Shown here piece by piece: positions 8,343-16,021 of a DNA stretch of 51,705 nucleotides. The DNA lies in assembly GCA_020025775.1 (NCBI GenBank), contig JAHHRN010000009.1, positions 1 to 51,705 on the forward strand. Reading direction: 5' to 3'. Both the position numbers and the translations under genes were made by a program. The notes under the pieces were generated by a model that worked only from the letters and a program-made list of their open reading frames with translations, made no database searches and was not told the origin of the DNA. The number at the start of each line of letters is the position of its first letter. Within the stretch, counting starts at the first letter, position 1. The DNA is from Acutalibacter sp. GTDB taxonomy: Bacteria > Bacillota > Clostridia > Oscillospirales > Acutalibacteraceae.

Positions 8343-8558
8343 GAAAGGAGAGGGGCTTTTTCGCAAAGAAAGCGTAAAAAATCTATGCAAATCCGACAAA
8401 CTTTCTGTGAACTATTTCACATGCCCCTTTAAGTCATTTTGCATGATTGCCTTTCTGAACTTGCATTTTTAAAAATTTTTTAGCTTTAAAAAGCCTTGTA
8501 TTTCAAGGGATTTTTGTACCTTTTCGAAAGCAGAAAAAAAGAAATTTTAAAAAAAAGC

Positions 8559-8587
8559 TTGCAATTTAAAAAAAGGGATGCTATAAT
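8559..8587 (+). promoter_or_regulatory. Promoter of T-box leader and brnQ
   Basis: TTGCAA (8559-8564), 17-nt spacer, TATAAT (8582-8587). Transcription should begin near 8594, just before Stem I of the T-box leader. Confidence 0.85.
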
Positions 8588-8593
8588 ACGGAC

Positions 8594-8875
8594 AAATCGA
8601 AAAAAGACAAATTCACACAACGGGAATAAGTAGTCCCGGTTCCTTTTTTCAGAGAGGTAGCGGTTGGTGTGAGCTACCAAAAGAACCGACAAGATGAAAT
8701 CATCCCGCAGAAGCAACCTGAAATTGTTTTACAAGAGTAAGTGCGCCGGAGTCAAGACCCGTTACAGTTGCGTTGTATTGTTGGATACAATAAGTGCCGA
8801 ATCATGGATTCGGAATCAAGGTGGTACCGCGGTTTAGTAATCGTCCTTCTTTTTCTTAAAGAAGGGCGTTTTTTT
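8594..8875 (+). promoter_or_regulatory. T-box leader, predicted tRNA-Ile specifier (ATC)
   Basis: tRNA-sensing transcription attenuator. Stem I base CGGGA (8621-8625) pairs with TCCCG (8703-8707), and CGGTTC pairs with GAACCG above the specifier loop. The 5' side of that loop contains the usual AGTA. The 3' side reads GAA-ATC-A with ATC at 8699-8701, an isoleucine codon in the canonical position. The T-box sequence AAGGTGGTACCGCG lies at 8818-8831. The intrinsic terminator is an 11-pair stem (8842-8852 with 8858-8868) followed by seven T. Uncharged tRNA-Ile should favour the antiterminator and turn on brnQ, which fits a branched-chain amino acid carrier. The specifier was assigned by eye. Confidence 0.9.
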
Positions 8876-8975
8876 ATTGCCATCTTAACCTAAACATCTA
8901 CACTTTCTGCTGTTCGACGCGCCAACACACGAACGAATCCGTCAGATTAAAAAATTTTTATCGGAGGAAAACATC

Positions 8976-10349
8976 ATGAAACTCTCTAAACGTAAAATGT
9001 TACTTGTCAGCTTTATGCTATTCTCGTTGTTCTTTGGCGCGGGCAACTTAATCTTCCCGCCGTTCTTAGGACAGAATGCCGGTAGCAAAACCCCGGTTGC
9101 GCTTCTCGGCTTCTTACTCACCGCCGTTGTTCTTCCCGTTATGGGTGTTCTCGTCGTTGCAAAATTCAACGGTCTTGACAAGCTTGCTCGTAAAGTAGAT
9201 TCCCGCTTCGCTATCTTCTTTACTGTTCTTATCTATCTTTCCATCGGCCCCGGCCTCGGCATCCCGAGAGCAGCTTCCGTTCCGTTTGAAATGGCTATCG
9301 CACCGTATCTCCCGCAGAACCTTGCTTCCTATGCACCGTGGTTCATGCTTCTTTATTCTCTCGTCTTCTTCCTTCTCGCTGGCTGGCTTGCACTCAACCC
9401 CAAGAAGCTTGTAGACCGCATCGGTAAGGTTTTAACCCCCACTCTTTTAACCCTTTTGGTTGTTTTATTCGTCAGCTTCCTTTTCGGCGGCAAAACAGCA
9501 GTTGCAGCACCGCAGGAAGCTTATCAAAACGCTGCTTTCGCAACCGGCTTCTTAGAAGGCTATAACACCATGGATGCGATCGCCGCTCTTAACTTTGGTC
9601 TTGTAATCGCCACCACCCTCGGCACCCTCGGCGTTTCCGAAAAGAAAGGCGTTATGCATTACACCCTTCGCGCAGGTCTTGTGGCCGGCGGCATCCTCGC
9701 TACCGTTTACGGTATGCTCACCTATCTCGGCATGAAATCCTCTGCAGTTTATCCGCTTCAAGATAACGGTGCATGGACCCTTCGCTGCATCGTACAGGAA
9801 GTCTTCGGCGCACCCGGCGCAGTTCTCTTAGCACTCACCTTCACCGTTGCGTGCCTTACCACCTGCGTTGGTTTGATCACTTCTATCTCCCAGTATTTTG
9901 CGGGTCTCTTCAAAAAGGTAAACTACAAAACCTGTGTACTTGTTATCACTCTTTTCTCTTTTGCAGTTTGCAACCAGGGTCTCTCCACAATCCTCAGCGT
10001 CTCCGTTCCGGTTCTTAATGCTGTTTACCCCGTTGCAATCGTTCTCATCGTTTTGGGTCTTTGCGACAAGTTCCTCGAAGGCAACAAAGTGGTTTATCCG
10101 CTTACCGTCGGCATGGTTGGTCTTGTCAGCGTATTACACGCACTCGAAAGCGTTAAAGTTCCGCTCGGCGTTGTCAGCACCGCACTTCAGAAGCTTCCGC
10201 TTTACAGCTCCGGTATGGGCTGGGTACTCGTTGCTCTGGTTTCCGTTGTTCTCAGCGTTGCAGGCGTTAAGGTTTACGAAGCTGTTTCTGCCAAGAAAGA
10301 AAAGAACACCGAAAAGGCAGAACAGGCTGTTACAGAGCCCACCGCTTAA
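8976..10349 (+). CDS. brnQ: Branched-chain amino acid carrier BrnQ
   Basis: A 457-residue polytopic membrane protein of the LIVCS family (branched-chain amino acid transport system II carrier), which imports Leu, Ile and Val with sodium or protons. The N-terminal SFMLFSLFFGAGNLIFPP is diagnostic, followed by PVMGVLVVAKFNG. About 12 hydrophobic segments are visible, and the length matches the family (about 430-460). The start has GGAGG seven to eight bases upstream. Expression is predicted to respond to isoleucine starvation through the T-box leader directly upstream. Codon use is more biased toward ACC/GGC/CGC-type codons than its neighbours, suggesting good expression. It ends before a strong bidirectional terminator. 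Confidence 0.96.
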   Translation: MKLSKRKMLLVSFMLFSLFFGAGNLIFPPFLGQNAGSKTPVALLGFLLTAVVLPVMGVLVVAKFNGLDKLARKVDSRFAIFFTVLIYLSIGPGLGIPRAASVPFEMAIAPYLPQNLASYAPWFMLLYSLVFFLLAGWLALNPKKLVDRIGKVLTPTLLTLLVVLFVSFLFGGKTAVAAPQEAYQNAAFATGFLEGYNTMDAIAALNFGLVIATTLGTLGVSEKKGVMHYTLRAGLVAGGILATVYGMLTYLGMKSSAVYPLQDNGAWTLRCIVQEVFGAPGAVLLALTFTVACLTTCVGLITSISQYFAGLFKKVNYKTCVLVITLFSFAVCNQGLSTILSVSVPVLNAVYPVAIVLIVLGLCDKFLEGNKVVYPLTVGMVGLVSVLHALESVKVPLGVVSTALQKLPLYSSGMGWVLVALVSVVLSVAGVKVYEAVSAKKEKNTEKAEQAVTEPTA

Positions 10350-10383
10350 AAAGAAATCTTTGTTCGTCAAATTATTTCCTATA

Positions 10384-10430
10384 TAAAAAACACCCCCGCC
10401 GGTAGTACCTCGCCGGCAGGGGTGTTTTTA
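10384..10430. terminator. Bidirectional terminator, brnQ and bile salt hydrolase
   Basis: GC-rich stem (ACACCCC-CGCCGG region pairing with CCGGC-AGGGGTGT) with A and T runs outside it, between the convergent brnQ and choloylglycine hydrolase genes. Confidence 0.85.
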
Positions 10431-10476
10431 TATTATAATAGTATATAAGGATAGAAGTTTTTCGGTATTTGGAACT

Positions 10477-11451
10477 TTAATTCTCGAAATAAAAATCCTG
10501 CGCCTTTCGAATCGGATAGCAAATGAGCTTTTCGCCGTCTAAATCCGCATGGTGCATATTTACGGCGGTGATGCGGTTGTTTTCGTATCGCTTATAATAG
10601 TATATGCCTTTATCCGCATTGCAGCAGCTGCTGTAGAGGGTAATGTCATTTTTGCCGTCTTTGGTAAGGGTAGAGCCTTTGAGCATGGCAACACTGTCTA
10701 AGAGGTGGAAAAACTGGCTGACGTTTTCTTCCTCGCTCTCCCCTTTCGCCGCATTGGCAAGGTGGAACGCCACACGCACAAAGCGGGACGCGCTCGAAGC
10801 ATCGCCGGGGAGGCCTATAGCCCCCATACCCACGCCGAAGGGTTTAAGCTCATATTTCTCGGTGAAGCGATTTTCGCCGAACGCCGGGCTCAGATTCAAA
10901 TAATTCTGCATATTCCACATATGGTAAGGGAACGGTGGATTGTTCGTCATCACGTCATAGGGATTTTCGTAGATTTTAAGTCCCTCTGCCGTCGGCTCTA
11001 TGACGATAGATTCCGTTTTATCGCTCAGCATAAAGTGGAGCGGTGCCAGCGGCATGGATGCATTAAAGGGGATATTCGTCAGACGCACATTTTTTAAAAT
11101 CTTTTTGGCTTCTGCCACGGTTCTTGCCTGCCCCAAAAGATAGACAAGAAGCTCGGAGGAGGTCACGTTATCCTTTCCCTCCTGCGGGTCTAAATAAACC
11201 GCGTTATTCGGGAAATTCAGACCTGCCATAGAAAGTCCCGCTTCGTTGGTGGCATCATAGTAAAGCGGTGTACCGTCAATCACGGCCGCCATACCGATGA
11301 GAGCATATTGATTTTGAAAATCCCTGCCGTCTTTGAAAGCAAAATGAAAGCGGCGGGGTGTAATGACAACCTCTTCGCAAAACGAAAATTCCACGTCTAA
11401 ATTTCTGCCAAAGTAGCAGTCCCCAGGTCTAAAGCAAATAGATGTGCACAT
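10477..11451 (-). CDS. bsh: Choloylglycine hydrolase (bile salt hydrolase)
   Basis: A 324-residue Ntn-hydrolase that cleaves the amide bond of conjugated bile salts (or penicillin V in relatives). The protein starts MCTSICF; after removal of Met, Cys2 is the nucleophile. The other active-site positions are present at expected spacing: Arg16 and Asp19 (GRNLD), Asn79 (AGLNFP), Asn170 (VMTNNP) and Arg223 (SSASRFVR). The sequence is strongly like characterised BSH enzymes along its length, including YYDATNEAGLSMAGLNFP. There is no signal peptide, as usual for cytoplasmic BSH. The start is supported by GGAGA upstream, with a TATAAT-like box at about 11484. It strongly suggests a gut habitat. A penicillin acylase-like preference cannot be excluded. 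Confidence 0.93.
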   Translation of the reverse strand: MCTSICFRPGDCYFGRNLDVEFSFCEEVVITPRRFHFAFKDGRDFQNQYALIGMAAVIDGTPLYYDATNEAGLSMAGLNFPNNAVYLDPQEGKDNVTSSELLVYLLGQARTVAEAKKILKNVRLTNIPFNASMPLAPLHFMLSDKTESIVIEPTAEGLKIYENPYDVMTNNPPFPYHMWNMQNYLNLSPAFGENRFTEKYELKPFGVGMGAIGLPGDASSASRFVRVAFHLANAAKGESEEENVSQFFHLLDSVAMLKGSTLTKDGKNDITLYSSCCNADKGIYYYKRYENNRITAVNMHHADLDGEKLICYPIRKAQDFYFEN

Positions 11452-11550
11452 AAAAACATCTCCTAAATCGTTTATAGGTTTATTATACCTTAGATTCCGA
11501 AAAAGTCTTGCAGGAAATTATGAACAAACAAAAAAATTTTGTTTGGTGCT

Positions 11551-11579
11551 TTGGCTTTTTCGCGATTTTGTGGTAAAAT
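11551..11579 (+). promoter_or_regulatory. Promoter of ybaK
   Basis: TTGGCT (11551-11556), 17-nt spacer with TG before the -10, TAAAAT (11574-11579). It overlaps any upstream in-frame start, which supports the ATG at 11611. Confidence 0.7.
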
Positions 11580-11610
11580 AGGAGCAGATTTCGTTAAAAG
11601 AGGCAATACC

Positions 11611-12099
11611 ATGGCAAAGAAACAAAAAGAAATTAAAACCAATGTGATGCGCATTTTAGATAAGGCGCATATCCCCTACGAAAGCCTGACCTATGAATGT
11701 GATGAATTTATCGACGGCTTACATACGGCGGAAATTACGGGTGCGCCGGTAGAATGCACCTTAAAGACGCTTATTTTAGTCGGCAAGAGCGGTGAGCACT
11801 ATGTGTTCGTGATTCCGATTGCCGAGGAATTGGACCTCAAAAAATGTGCGGCATCCGTCGGAGAGAAATCGCTCTCCATGCTTCCGCCCAAGAATTTATT
11901 AAAGGTTTCGGGCTATGTACGCGGTGGCTGTTCCCCCGTGGGCATGAAAAAGCTTTTCACCACCAAAATCGAAGCTTCGGCAAAAGATTTCCCAGAAGTT
12001 TATATCAGCGGCGGCAGAGTTGGTTCGAGCATCAAGCTCTCTCCTCTCGCCTTAGCCGAGCTTATTGGCGCAGAATTTACGGATTTGCTCGCAGAATAA
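11611..12099 (+). CDS. ybaK: Cys-tRNA(Pro)/Cys-tRNA(Cys) deacylase, YbaK/EbsC family
   Basis: A 162-residue trans-editing enzyme that hydrolyses mischarged Cys-tRNA(Pro). The family layout is visible: an N-terminal helix NVMRILDKAHIPYESLTYE, then VECTLKTLILVGKSGEHYVF with the conserved lysine, EELDLKKCA, GYVRGGCSPVGMKKLF, and a C-terminal YISGGRVGSSIKLSP. Length matches YbaK (about 155-160). An in-frame codon at 11539 is rejected because the promoter lies between it and 11611, and AGAGGC precedes the chosen ATG. It is a single gene between promoter and terminator. Confidence 0.93.
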   Translation: MAKKQKEIKTNVMRILDKAHIPYESLTYECDEFIDGLHTAEITGAPVECTLKTLILVGKSGEHYVFVIPIAEELDLKKCAASVGEKSLSMLPPKNLLKVSGYVRGGCSPVGMKKLFTTKIEASAKDFPEVYISGGRVGSSIKLSPLALAELIGAEFTDLLAE

Positions 12100-12108
12100 A
12101 AAACAAAC

Positions 12109-12134
12109 CGCTCTTTTCGAAGAGCGATTTTTTC
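12109..12134 (+). terminator. Terminator after ybaK
   Basis: Seven-pair stem CGCTCTT/AAGAGCG with a TTCG tetraloop (12116-12119), followed by ATTTTTT. Confidence 0.8.
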
Positions 12135-12192
12135 TTGTGAATATAGCCAAAAAAATGCACAGTTTTCGTATAGTTAAGTTTTGTCTATAGCG

Positions 12193-12221
12193 TTGCTTCG
12201 CCGCAGGAGATATGCTATACT
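12193..12221 (+). promoter_or_regulatory. Promoter of the CDF transporter/phosphoesterase pair
   Basis: TTGCTT (12193-12198), 17-nt spacer, TATACT (12216-12221), about 90 bases before the predicted TTG start. Confidence 0.7.
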
Positions 12222-12311
12222 CTACTTTAAGTGAAAATCCGTGATTTTTTATAAAAAGTGTTTACCATTTTATGGTTTTTAGTTTATTTCCACATTAAAG
12301 CAGGTGCATGT

Positions 12312-13181
12312 TTGAAAACCAAATATAGCGGATCGCTACTTTTAGCGGTCGTTGTGAACTTTTTACTGTTTGTTGTAAAGCTCTATGTCGGGCTTCGCAC
12401 AAACAGCCTTTGTATTTATACCGACAGCATCAACAATCTTTTGGATACGCTGTCGATTTCGCTCGCGTTTTGCGGCACGCTCTTTTTAAAGAAAGCCGCC
12501 ACCGAAAAGCATCCCTTCGGCTTTGGCAGAATCGAATACATATTGGAATTTGTGATGTCGGTTCTCATCACCCTAACAGGTGCTTCTTTCGCTTACAACT
12601 CCATTGTGCGGCTCACGATGCCCACACCGGTTTGGTTCTATGAGCGTTACGCCTATTTAATCGGGGCAACCTGTCTTGTGAAATTGGGACTGGGCTTTTT
12701 CTTTTTATACCGCTATAAAAAGACGCGCTCGGATGTGCTCAAAACCGTTATGCTCGATTCCTTCATGGATACCGGCGTTACGGCGGTGGCACTCGTTTCC
12801 TTTACGCTCGCCAACAAAATCGGTCTCGCCTTAGACGGCTTTATGGGGCTGGTCATCAGCCTTTTGATTATTATTTCCGGCATTAAGCTCATATGCACTT
12901 CGGTTTCTAAGCTTCTCGGCACACAGGATGCCCAAACTACTGCCGCCGTGCAGGCGGTTTTGGAAAAGCTCGGCACAGCCGTTACAGCAAAGGAAATTGG
13001 CGTGCATGACTACGGCGCGGAAGCCAAAGTCGCCGTTTTAGTTTTAAAAGCACCGCAAGGCGCAGACAAAGCGGCTCTCGGCGCACAAATCAAAGCGGAA
13101 CTTAGAGCGCAAAGCTTTATCAATATCCATATAGAATGGGAGGAAAATTCATGTCTAAAACCAAAAGCAAATCAACCCTAA
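12312..13181 (+). CDS. Cation diffusion facilitator family transporter
   Basis: A roughly 289-residue CDF metal exporter with six hydrophobic segments and a C-terminal cytoplasmic domain. TM2 carries YTDSINNLLDTLS, supplying Asp ligands, followed by the family signature KHPFGFGRIEY. TM5 carries LDSFMDTG with the D-x3-D pair in place of the H-x3-D of zinc exporters, which suggests manganese or iron preference. That is inference. I chose the TTG at 12312 with AGGTG five bases upstream; a GTG at 12258 has no ribosome binding site. The gene overlaps the following metallophosphoesterase gene by 31 bases, so translation is likely coupled. Confidence 0.85.
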   Translation: MKTKYSGSLLLAVVVNFLLFVVKLYVGLRTNSLCIYTDSINNLLDTLSISLAFCGTLFLKKAATEKHPFGFGRIEYILEFVMSVLITLTGASFAYNSIVRLTMPTPVWFYERYAYLIGATCLVKLGLGFFFLYRYKKTRSDVLKTVMLDSFMDTGVTAVALVSFTLANKIGLALDGFMGLVISLLIIISGIKLICTSVSKLLGTQDAQTTAAVQAVLEKLGTAVTAKEIGVHDYGAEAKVAVLVLKAPQGADKAALGAQIKAELRAQSFINIHIEWEENSCLKPKANQP

Positions 13182-14476
13182 AGAAGGTCGGAAAGGTCAT
13201 TCTTTGGATTCTCGGCGTCATTGTGGTGTTCAACCTGCTCTGCGCCGCTGTATTTTCCATTTTGAATGCGGTCAGCCTCAAAGCAAACACCGAACTTGCC
13301 GCATCCTTTCAAACGATTGAAAATCCCGATGCTGTGCTTCCCGAAAAAAGCGAAAACGGCAACTGGGTCTTTAAAACCGACCGTGATTTAAAAATCTTAC
13401 AGCTCACCGACGTGCATCTCGGCGGCGGTTGTCTTTCCTCGAAGAAAGACGCTATGGCGATTAATGCTGTCGCCTCCATGGTCACCGAAGAAAAGCCCGA
13501 CCTTGTGATTATCACAGGTGATATTTCGTTCCCCGTGCCGTTCATTTCGGGCACGATGAACAACATGCATTCCGCAAAGCTTTTTTCAACCCTCATGGAA
13601 AAACTCGGTGTGCCGTGGATTCCCGTATTCGGCAACCACGACACCGAAGCCTACAGCTATTATTCCCGTGAGGATATGGCGGATTATTATGGCGGCGACA
13701 CCTTAAAGCATTGTCTCTTCCAAAAGGGCAGTGCCGATGTAGACGGCTTCGGCAACAGCGTAATCGAAGTGCAGAATACAGACGGCATTGTAACACAGGC
13801 ACTTTTCCTGTTGGATTCCCACGCCTACACCGAGGACGACAAGCTTGGTATTCTTTGGAAATATGACCACATGCACGACAACCAAATCGAATGGTATAAG
13901 AATACGGTATTAGCTCTCAACGAAAGAAACGCCGCAACCTTAGATACCTTATATAAGGATGACGCAGAAGCTAAAGTCGAAAAGAGCGAGCAGTTCGGAG
14001 AGGTTACCTCGATGCTCTTCTTCCACATTCCACTCCATGAATACAAAAACGCTTGGAATGAGTATGTTGGAAACGACTATAGAGATACCGAAAACGTACA
14101 GCTTCATTACGGTACGGTCGGTGAAATCGGCAGTCAGATTTGCATCCCGTTAGAGGATGACAATCTCTTTGAAACAATGCAGACCCTCGGCGGTCAGAAG
14201 GGCATCTTCTGCGGCCATGACCATTTAAACAACTACTCTTTGGATTATAAAGGCATCCGCTTAACTTATGGTTATAGCATTGACTACCTCGCCTACAGCG
14301 GCATTTCTAAAATCGGTACACAGCGCGGCTGTACCATTATTGATGCCAAGACCGACGGCAGTTTCGATTGCACAGGTTCTAACTACTATCAAGATAAATA
14401 CCAGATGCTTTCGGACAACGTAAAAGAAACCGTTACCATGCAAGACATGGACGAATACGCAAAGCAAGAAAAATAA
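13151..14476 (+). CDS. Membrane-anchored metallophosphoesterase
   Basis: A 441-residue calcineurin-like phosphoesterase. One N-terminal membrane helix (about residues 15-40) anchors it, with the catalytic domain predicted outside the membrane. The dinuclear metal motifs are D-x-H at 87-89, GD at 123-124 and GNHD at 161-164, followed by a later HIPLHEY and a terminal GHDHLN. The start at 13151 has GGGAGG upstream; an earlier Met at 13136 lacks one. It overlaps the CDF gene. These enzymes need manganese or iron, so pairing with a metal transporter is suggestive. The substrate may be a phosphodiester or phosphomonoester; unknown. Confidence 0.9.
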   Translation: MSKTKSKSTLKKVGKVILWILGVIVVFNLLCAAVFSILNAVSLKANTELAASFQTIENPDAVLPEKSENGNWVFKTDRDLKILQLTDVHLGGGCLSSKKDAMAINAVASMVTEEKPDLVIITGDISFPVPFISGTMNNMHSAKLFSTLMEKLGVPWIPVFGNHDTEAYSYYSREDMADYYGGDTLKHCLFQKGSADVDGFGNSVIEVQNTDGIVTQALFLLDSHAYTEDDKLGILWKYDHMHDNQIEWYKNTVLALNERNAATLDTLYKDDAEAKVEKSEQFGEVTSMLFFHIPLHEYKNAWNEYVGNDYRDTENVQLHYGTVGEIGSQICIPLEDDNLFETMQTLGGQKGIFCGHDHLNNYSLDYKGIRLTYGYSIDYLAYSGISKIGTQRGCTIIDAKTDGSFDCTGSNYYQDKYQMLSDNVKETVTMQDMDEYAKQEK

Positions 14477-14488
14477 ACCTATACATAA

Positions 14489-14524
14489 GAAAAGAGATAC
14501 GCCGAACAAGCGTATCTCTTTTTT
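14489..14524 (+). terminator. Terminator after metallophosphoesterase gene
   Basis: Twelve-pair stem AAAGAGATACGC/GCGTATCTCTTT with a short loop, continuing into a T run. Confidence 0.85.
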
Positions 14525-14542
14525 TATGCGAATCTATCAGTG

Positions 14543-14817
14543 CTATTTTACAAAGCCCCATATGCCTTTTGGCTTTGTAAAGTGTCTCTCGTTTTTTCCT
14601 ATAAAGTAAAGACACCCTCGTGAAAGGGTGCCTTTGTCGGCAAGAGGCTTTAAGTCTTCGACTGTAATCATTACAGGCTCTGCAGCGGTGGCTTCCGTCG
14701 TTTCCTGCGAAGCTTCTGTTTCAATCGCGGCGTTTTTGGCATTGCAAGCTGTCATGGAAACAGCGAGCAAAAGCGCCAAAGCGACAATCAGTGCTCTATG
14801 CTTTTCTTCTTTTTCAT
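14543..14817 (-). pseudogene. Frameshifted small lipoprotein remnant
   Basis: The reading frame contains a clear lipobox signal peptide (LALLLAVSMTAC) followed by an Ala/Glu/Thr-rich linker and a short C-terminal part. The natural ATG at 14817 (ATG-AAA-AAG) is one base out of frame with it and reaches a stop after nine codons. Restoring one A in the A-rich run would join ATG to the lipobox frame (M-K-K-E-E-K-H-R-A-L). No ribosome binding site is visible. The last ~25 codons run through a hairpin that looks like a degraded terminator. I read it as a decayed lipoprotein gene. A homopolymer-mediated phase switch or a sequencing error are alternatives. Confidence 0.45.
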
Positions 14818-15004
14818 TTAAAATTTGTTTTCTTATTATTGTACGCAATATAGTAGGCATAATCAAAAAGTTGGGTAGGATATTCTGCAAGCAAGCCTTT
14901 AAAGAAGGATTATAAAATCATATCCTATCCGCCTTTTATGGTAGAAAAGTTCCCTACACGATGCGATGCATAAGCCTTTCCGGCATCAAATTCCTTTTGA
15001 GCAT

Positions 15005-15038
15005 AAAAAAAGAACCGCACGAAAAGTACGGTTCTTTT
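15005..15038 (-). terminator. Terminator after tRNA-Lys
   Basis: Stem AGAACCG/CGGTTCT around a loop, with T runs on the minus-strand exit side, immediately after the tRNA CCA end. Confidence 0.8.
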
Positions 15039-15040
15039 TG

Positions 15041-15116
15041 TGGTGAGCCATCGGAGATTCGAACTCCGGACACCTTGATTAAAAGTCAAGTGCTCTGCCA
15101 ACTGAGCTAATGGCTC
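15041..15116 (-). tRNA. tRNA-Lys (anticodon TTT)
   Basis: Seventy-six bases on the minus strand. The acceptor stem GAGCCAT pairs with ATGGCTC, the D-arm contains AGCTCAGTTGGCAGAGC, the anticodon loop is CTTTTAA with anticodon TTT, and the T-arm contains GTTCGAATC. The CCA end is encoded (15041-15043). It lies 36 bases downstream of secG on the same strand and is followed by its own terminator, so it may be cotranscribed with secG. Confidence 0.97.
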
Positions 15117-15152
15117 ATATAACAGCGACTCTTCAGAATCGCTTTATATGCT

Positions 15153-15407
15153 TTAGAAGAACAACATAAGAAGTGTTGCTGCAAAAGCGAGAACAAAGAA
15201 GATGACGCCGAGCCACTTTGTAGCTGTTGCCATTTTTGCTTCAACCGTTCTGCCTTTATGTTTACCGAAGAAGGTATCAGAAGCACCGCCGCCTGCGATT
15301 GCACCGGACAAGCCGTTTTCTCTGCTTTTCTGTGCCATAACTAAAACGATGAGCACAATAGCTACAAGAAGCAGCAAGGAGCCGAGAATGTATTCAAGTA
15401 CGGTCAT
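15153..15407 (-). CDS. secG: Preprotein translocase subunit SecG
   Basis: An 84-residue membrane protein, the SecG subunit of the SecYEG channel. It has two hydrophobic helices (about 3-25 and 62-84) joined by a loop with the family-typical AQKSRENGLSGAIAGGGASD followed by TFFGKHKGRT. The start at 15407 is fixed by GGAGGTAA seven bases upstream; an in-frame Met at 15437 has none. Length is typical for Firmicutes SecG (about 75-85). The usual clostridial neighbours rnr and smpB are absent; instead tRNA-Lys follows. Confidence 0.95.
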   Translation of the reverse strand: MTVLEYILGSLLLLVAIVLIVLVMAQKSRENGLSGAIAGGGASDTFFGKHKGRTVEAKMATATKWLGVIFFVLAFAATLLMLFF

Positions 15408-15611
15408 GTAACTTACCTCCGTTCGAAGTTCAATCATTTTTCAATGCTTTGGTATTTTATCACATGCAGCAGAAAAAATCAAGTCTTTTTGCTAAATTTT
15501 TTATTTTTTTATTTTTTTGCATTTTTAAAGCCAATCTGCGCATGCTATTTTCAGCGAAAGCTTTTAAAACTTTAACGAAATATTTTCTTGCGTTTGCAAA
15601 AGGCTTTTGCG

Positions 15612-15645
15612 CCGCCGGCAGCTTTTGTCGGCGGTTTTTCTTTTA
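15612..15645 (+). terminator. Orphan plus-strand terminator-like hairpin
   Basis: Stem CCGCCG/CGGCGG with a loop, followed by TTTTTCTTTT on the plus strand, but no plus-strand gene lies upstream in 15408-15612. On the minus strand, after the 15643-15930 gene, the hairpin is not followed by a T run. The rest of 15408-15642 is AT-rich with no feature I can support. Confidence 0.5.
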
Positions 15646-15930
15646 AGAATCTTTATTTTTTTGTTCTTCTAAAGCGATTTTCTTTTGCAGTGCTTCAAAG
15701 CTTAGCGCAAAAATCAGTGTAATACTGAGAAAGTCTCTGCCGCAGATAAAGAAATCTTCTGCTAAGCGAAGCATTTTGTAATATTCTTCGGAAAAAGCTG
15801 CTATATAATAGAAACAGCCTGCCGCAAACAGGCAAAAGAGCGCTATAGGCAATCCGATGTGTAAAAGACGCTTTGTCCATTTGTGAAAGCTTTGAAAAAG
15901 GGCTTTCAGTTCTCTAAATAAGGCTTGCAT
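15643..15930 (-). CDS. Small membrane protein of unknown function
   Basis: A 95-residue protein with a ribosome binding site (GGGAGG, eight bases before ATG). It has a basic amphipathic N-terminus (about residues 1-22), a hydrophobic helix at about 24-46 containing CLFAAGCFYYIAAF, a second, weaker hydrophobic segment at about 66-82, and a charged C-terminus. I recognise no family. It is divergent from the TIM-barrel gene, whose coding region begins 90 bases away. Reality is supported by the start signal and by composition, not by homology. Confidence 0.6.
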   Translation of the reverse strand: MQALFRELKALFQSFHKWTKRLLHIGLPIALFCLFAAGCFYYIAAFSEEYYKMLRLAEDFFICGRDFLSITLIFALSFEALQKKIALEEQKNKDS

Positions 15931-16021
15931 TTTGGCATCCCTCCCTTTACAATATTACTATACACAAATCAGTGCCGCAACGCACAAATTTTGGAAGCAT
16001 CATGTCCCAGGAGGTCCACGC

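Noticed and set aside
15449..15646. 65-codon plus-strand ORF before the orphan terminator
   Set aside because: Phe/Lys-rich translation of AT-rich sequence, no ribosome binding site, and its end runs into the terminator hairpin.
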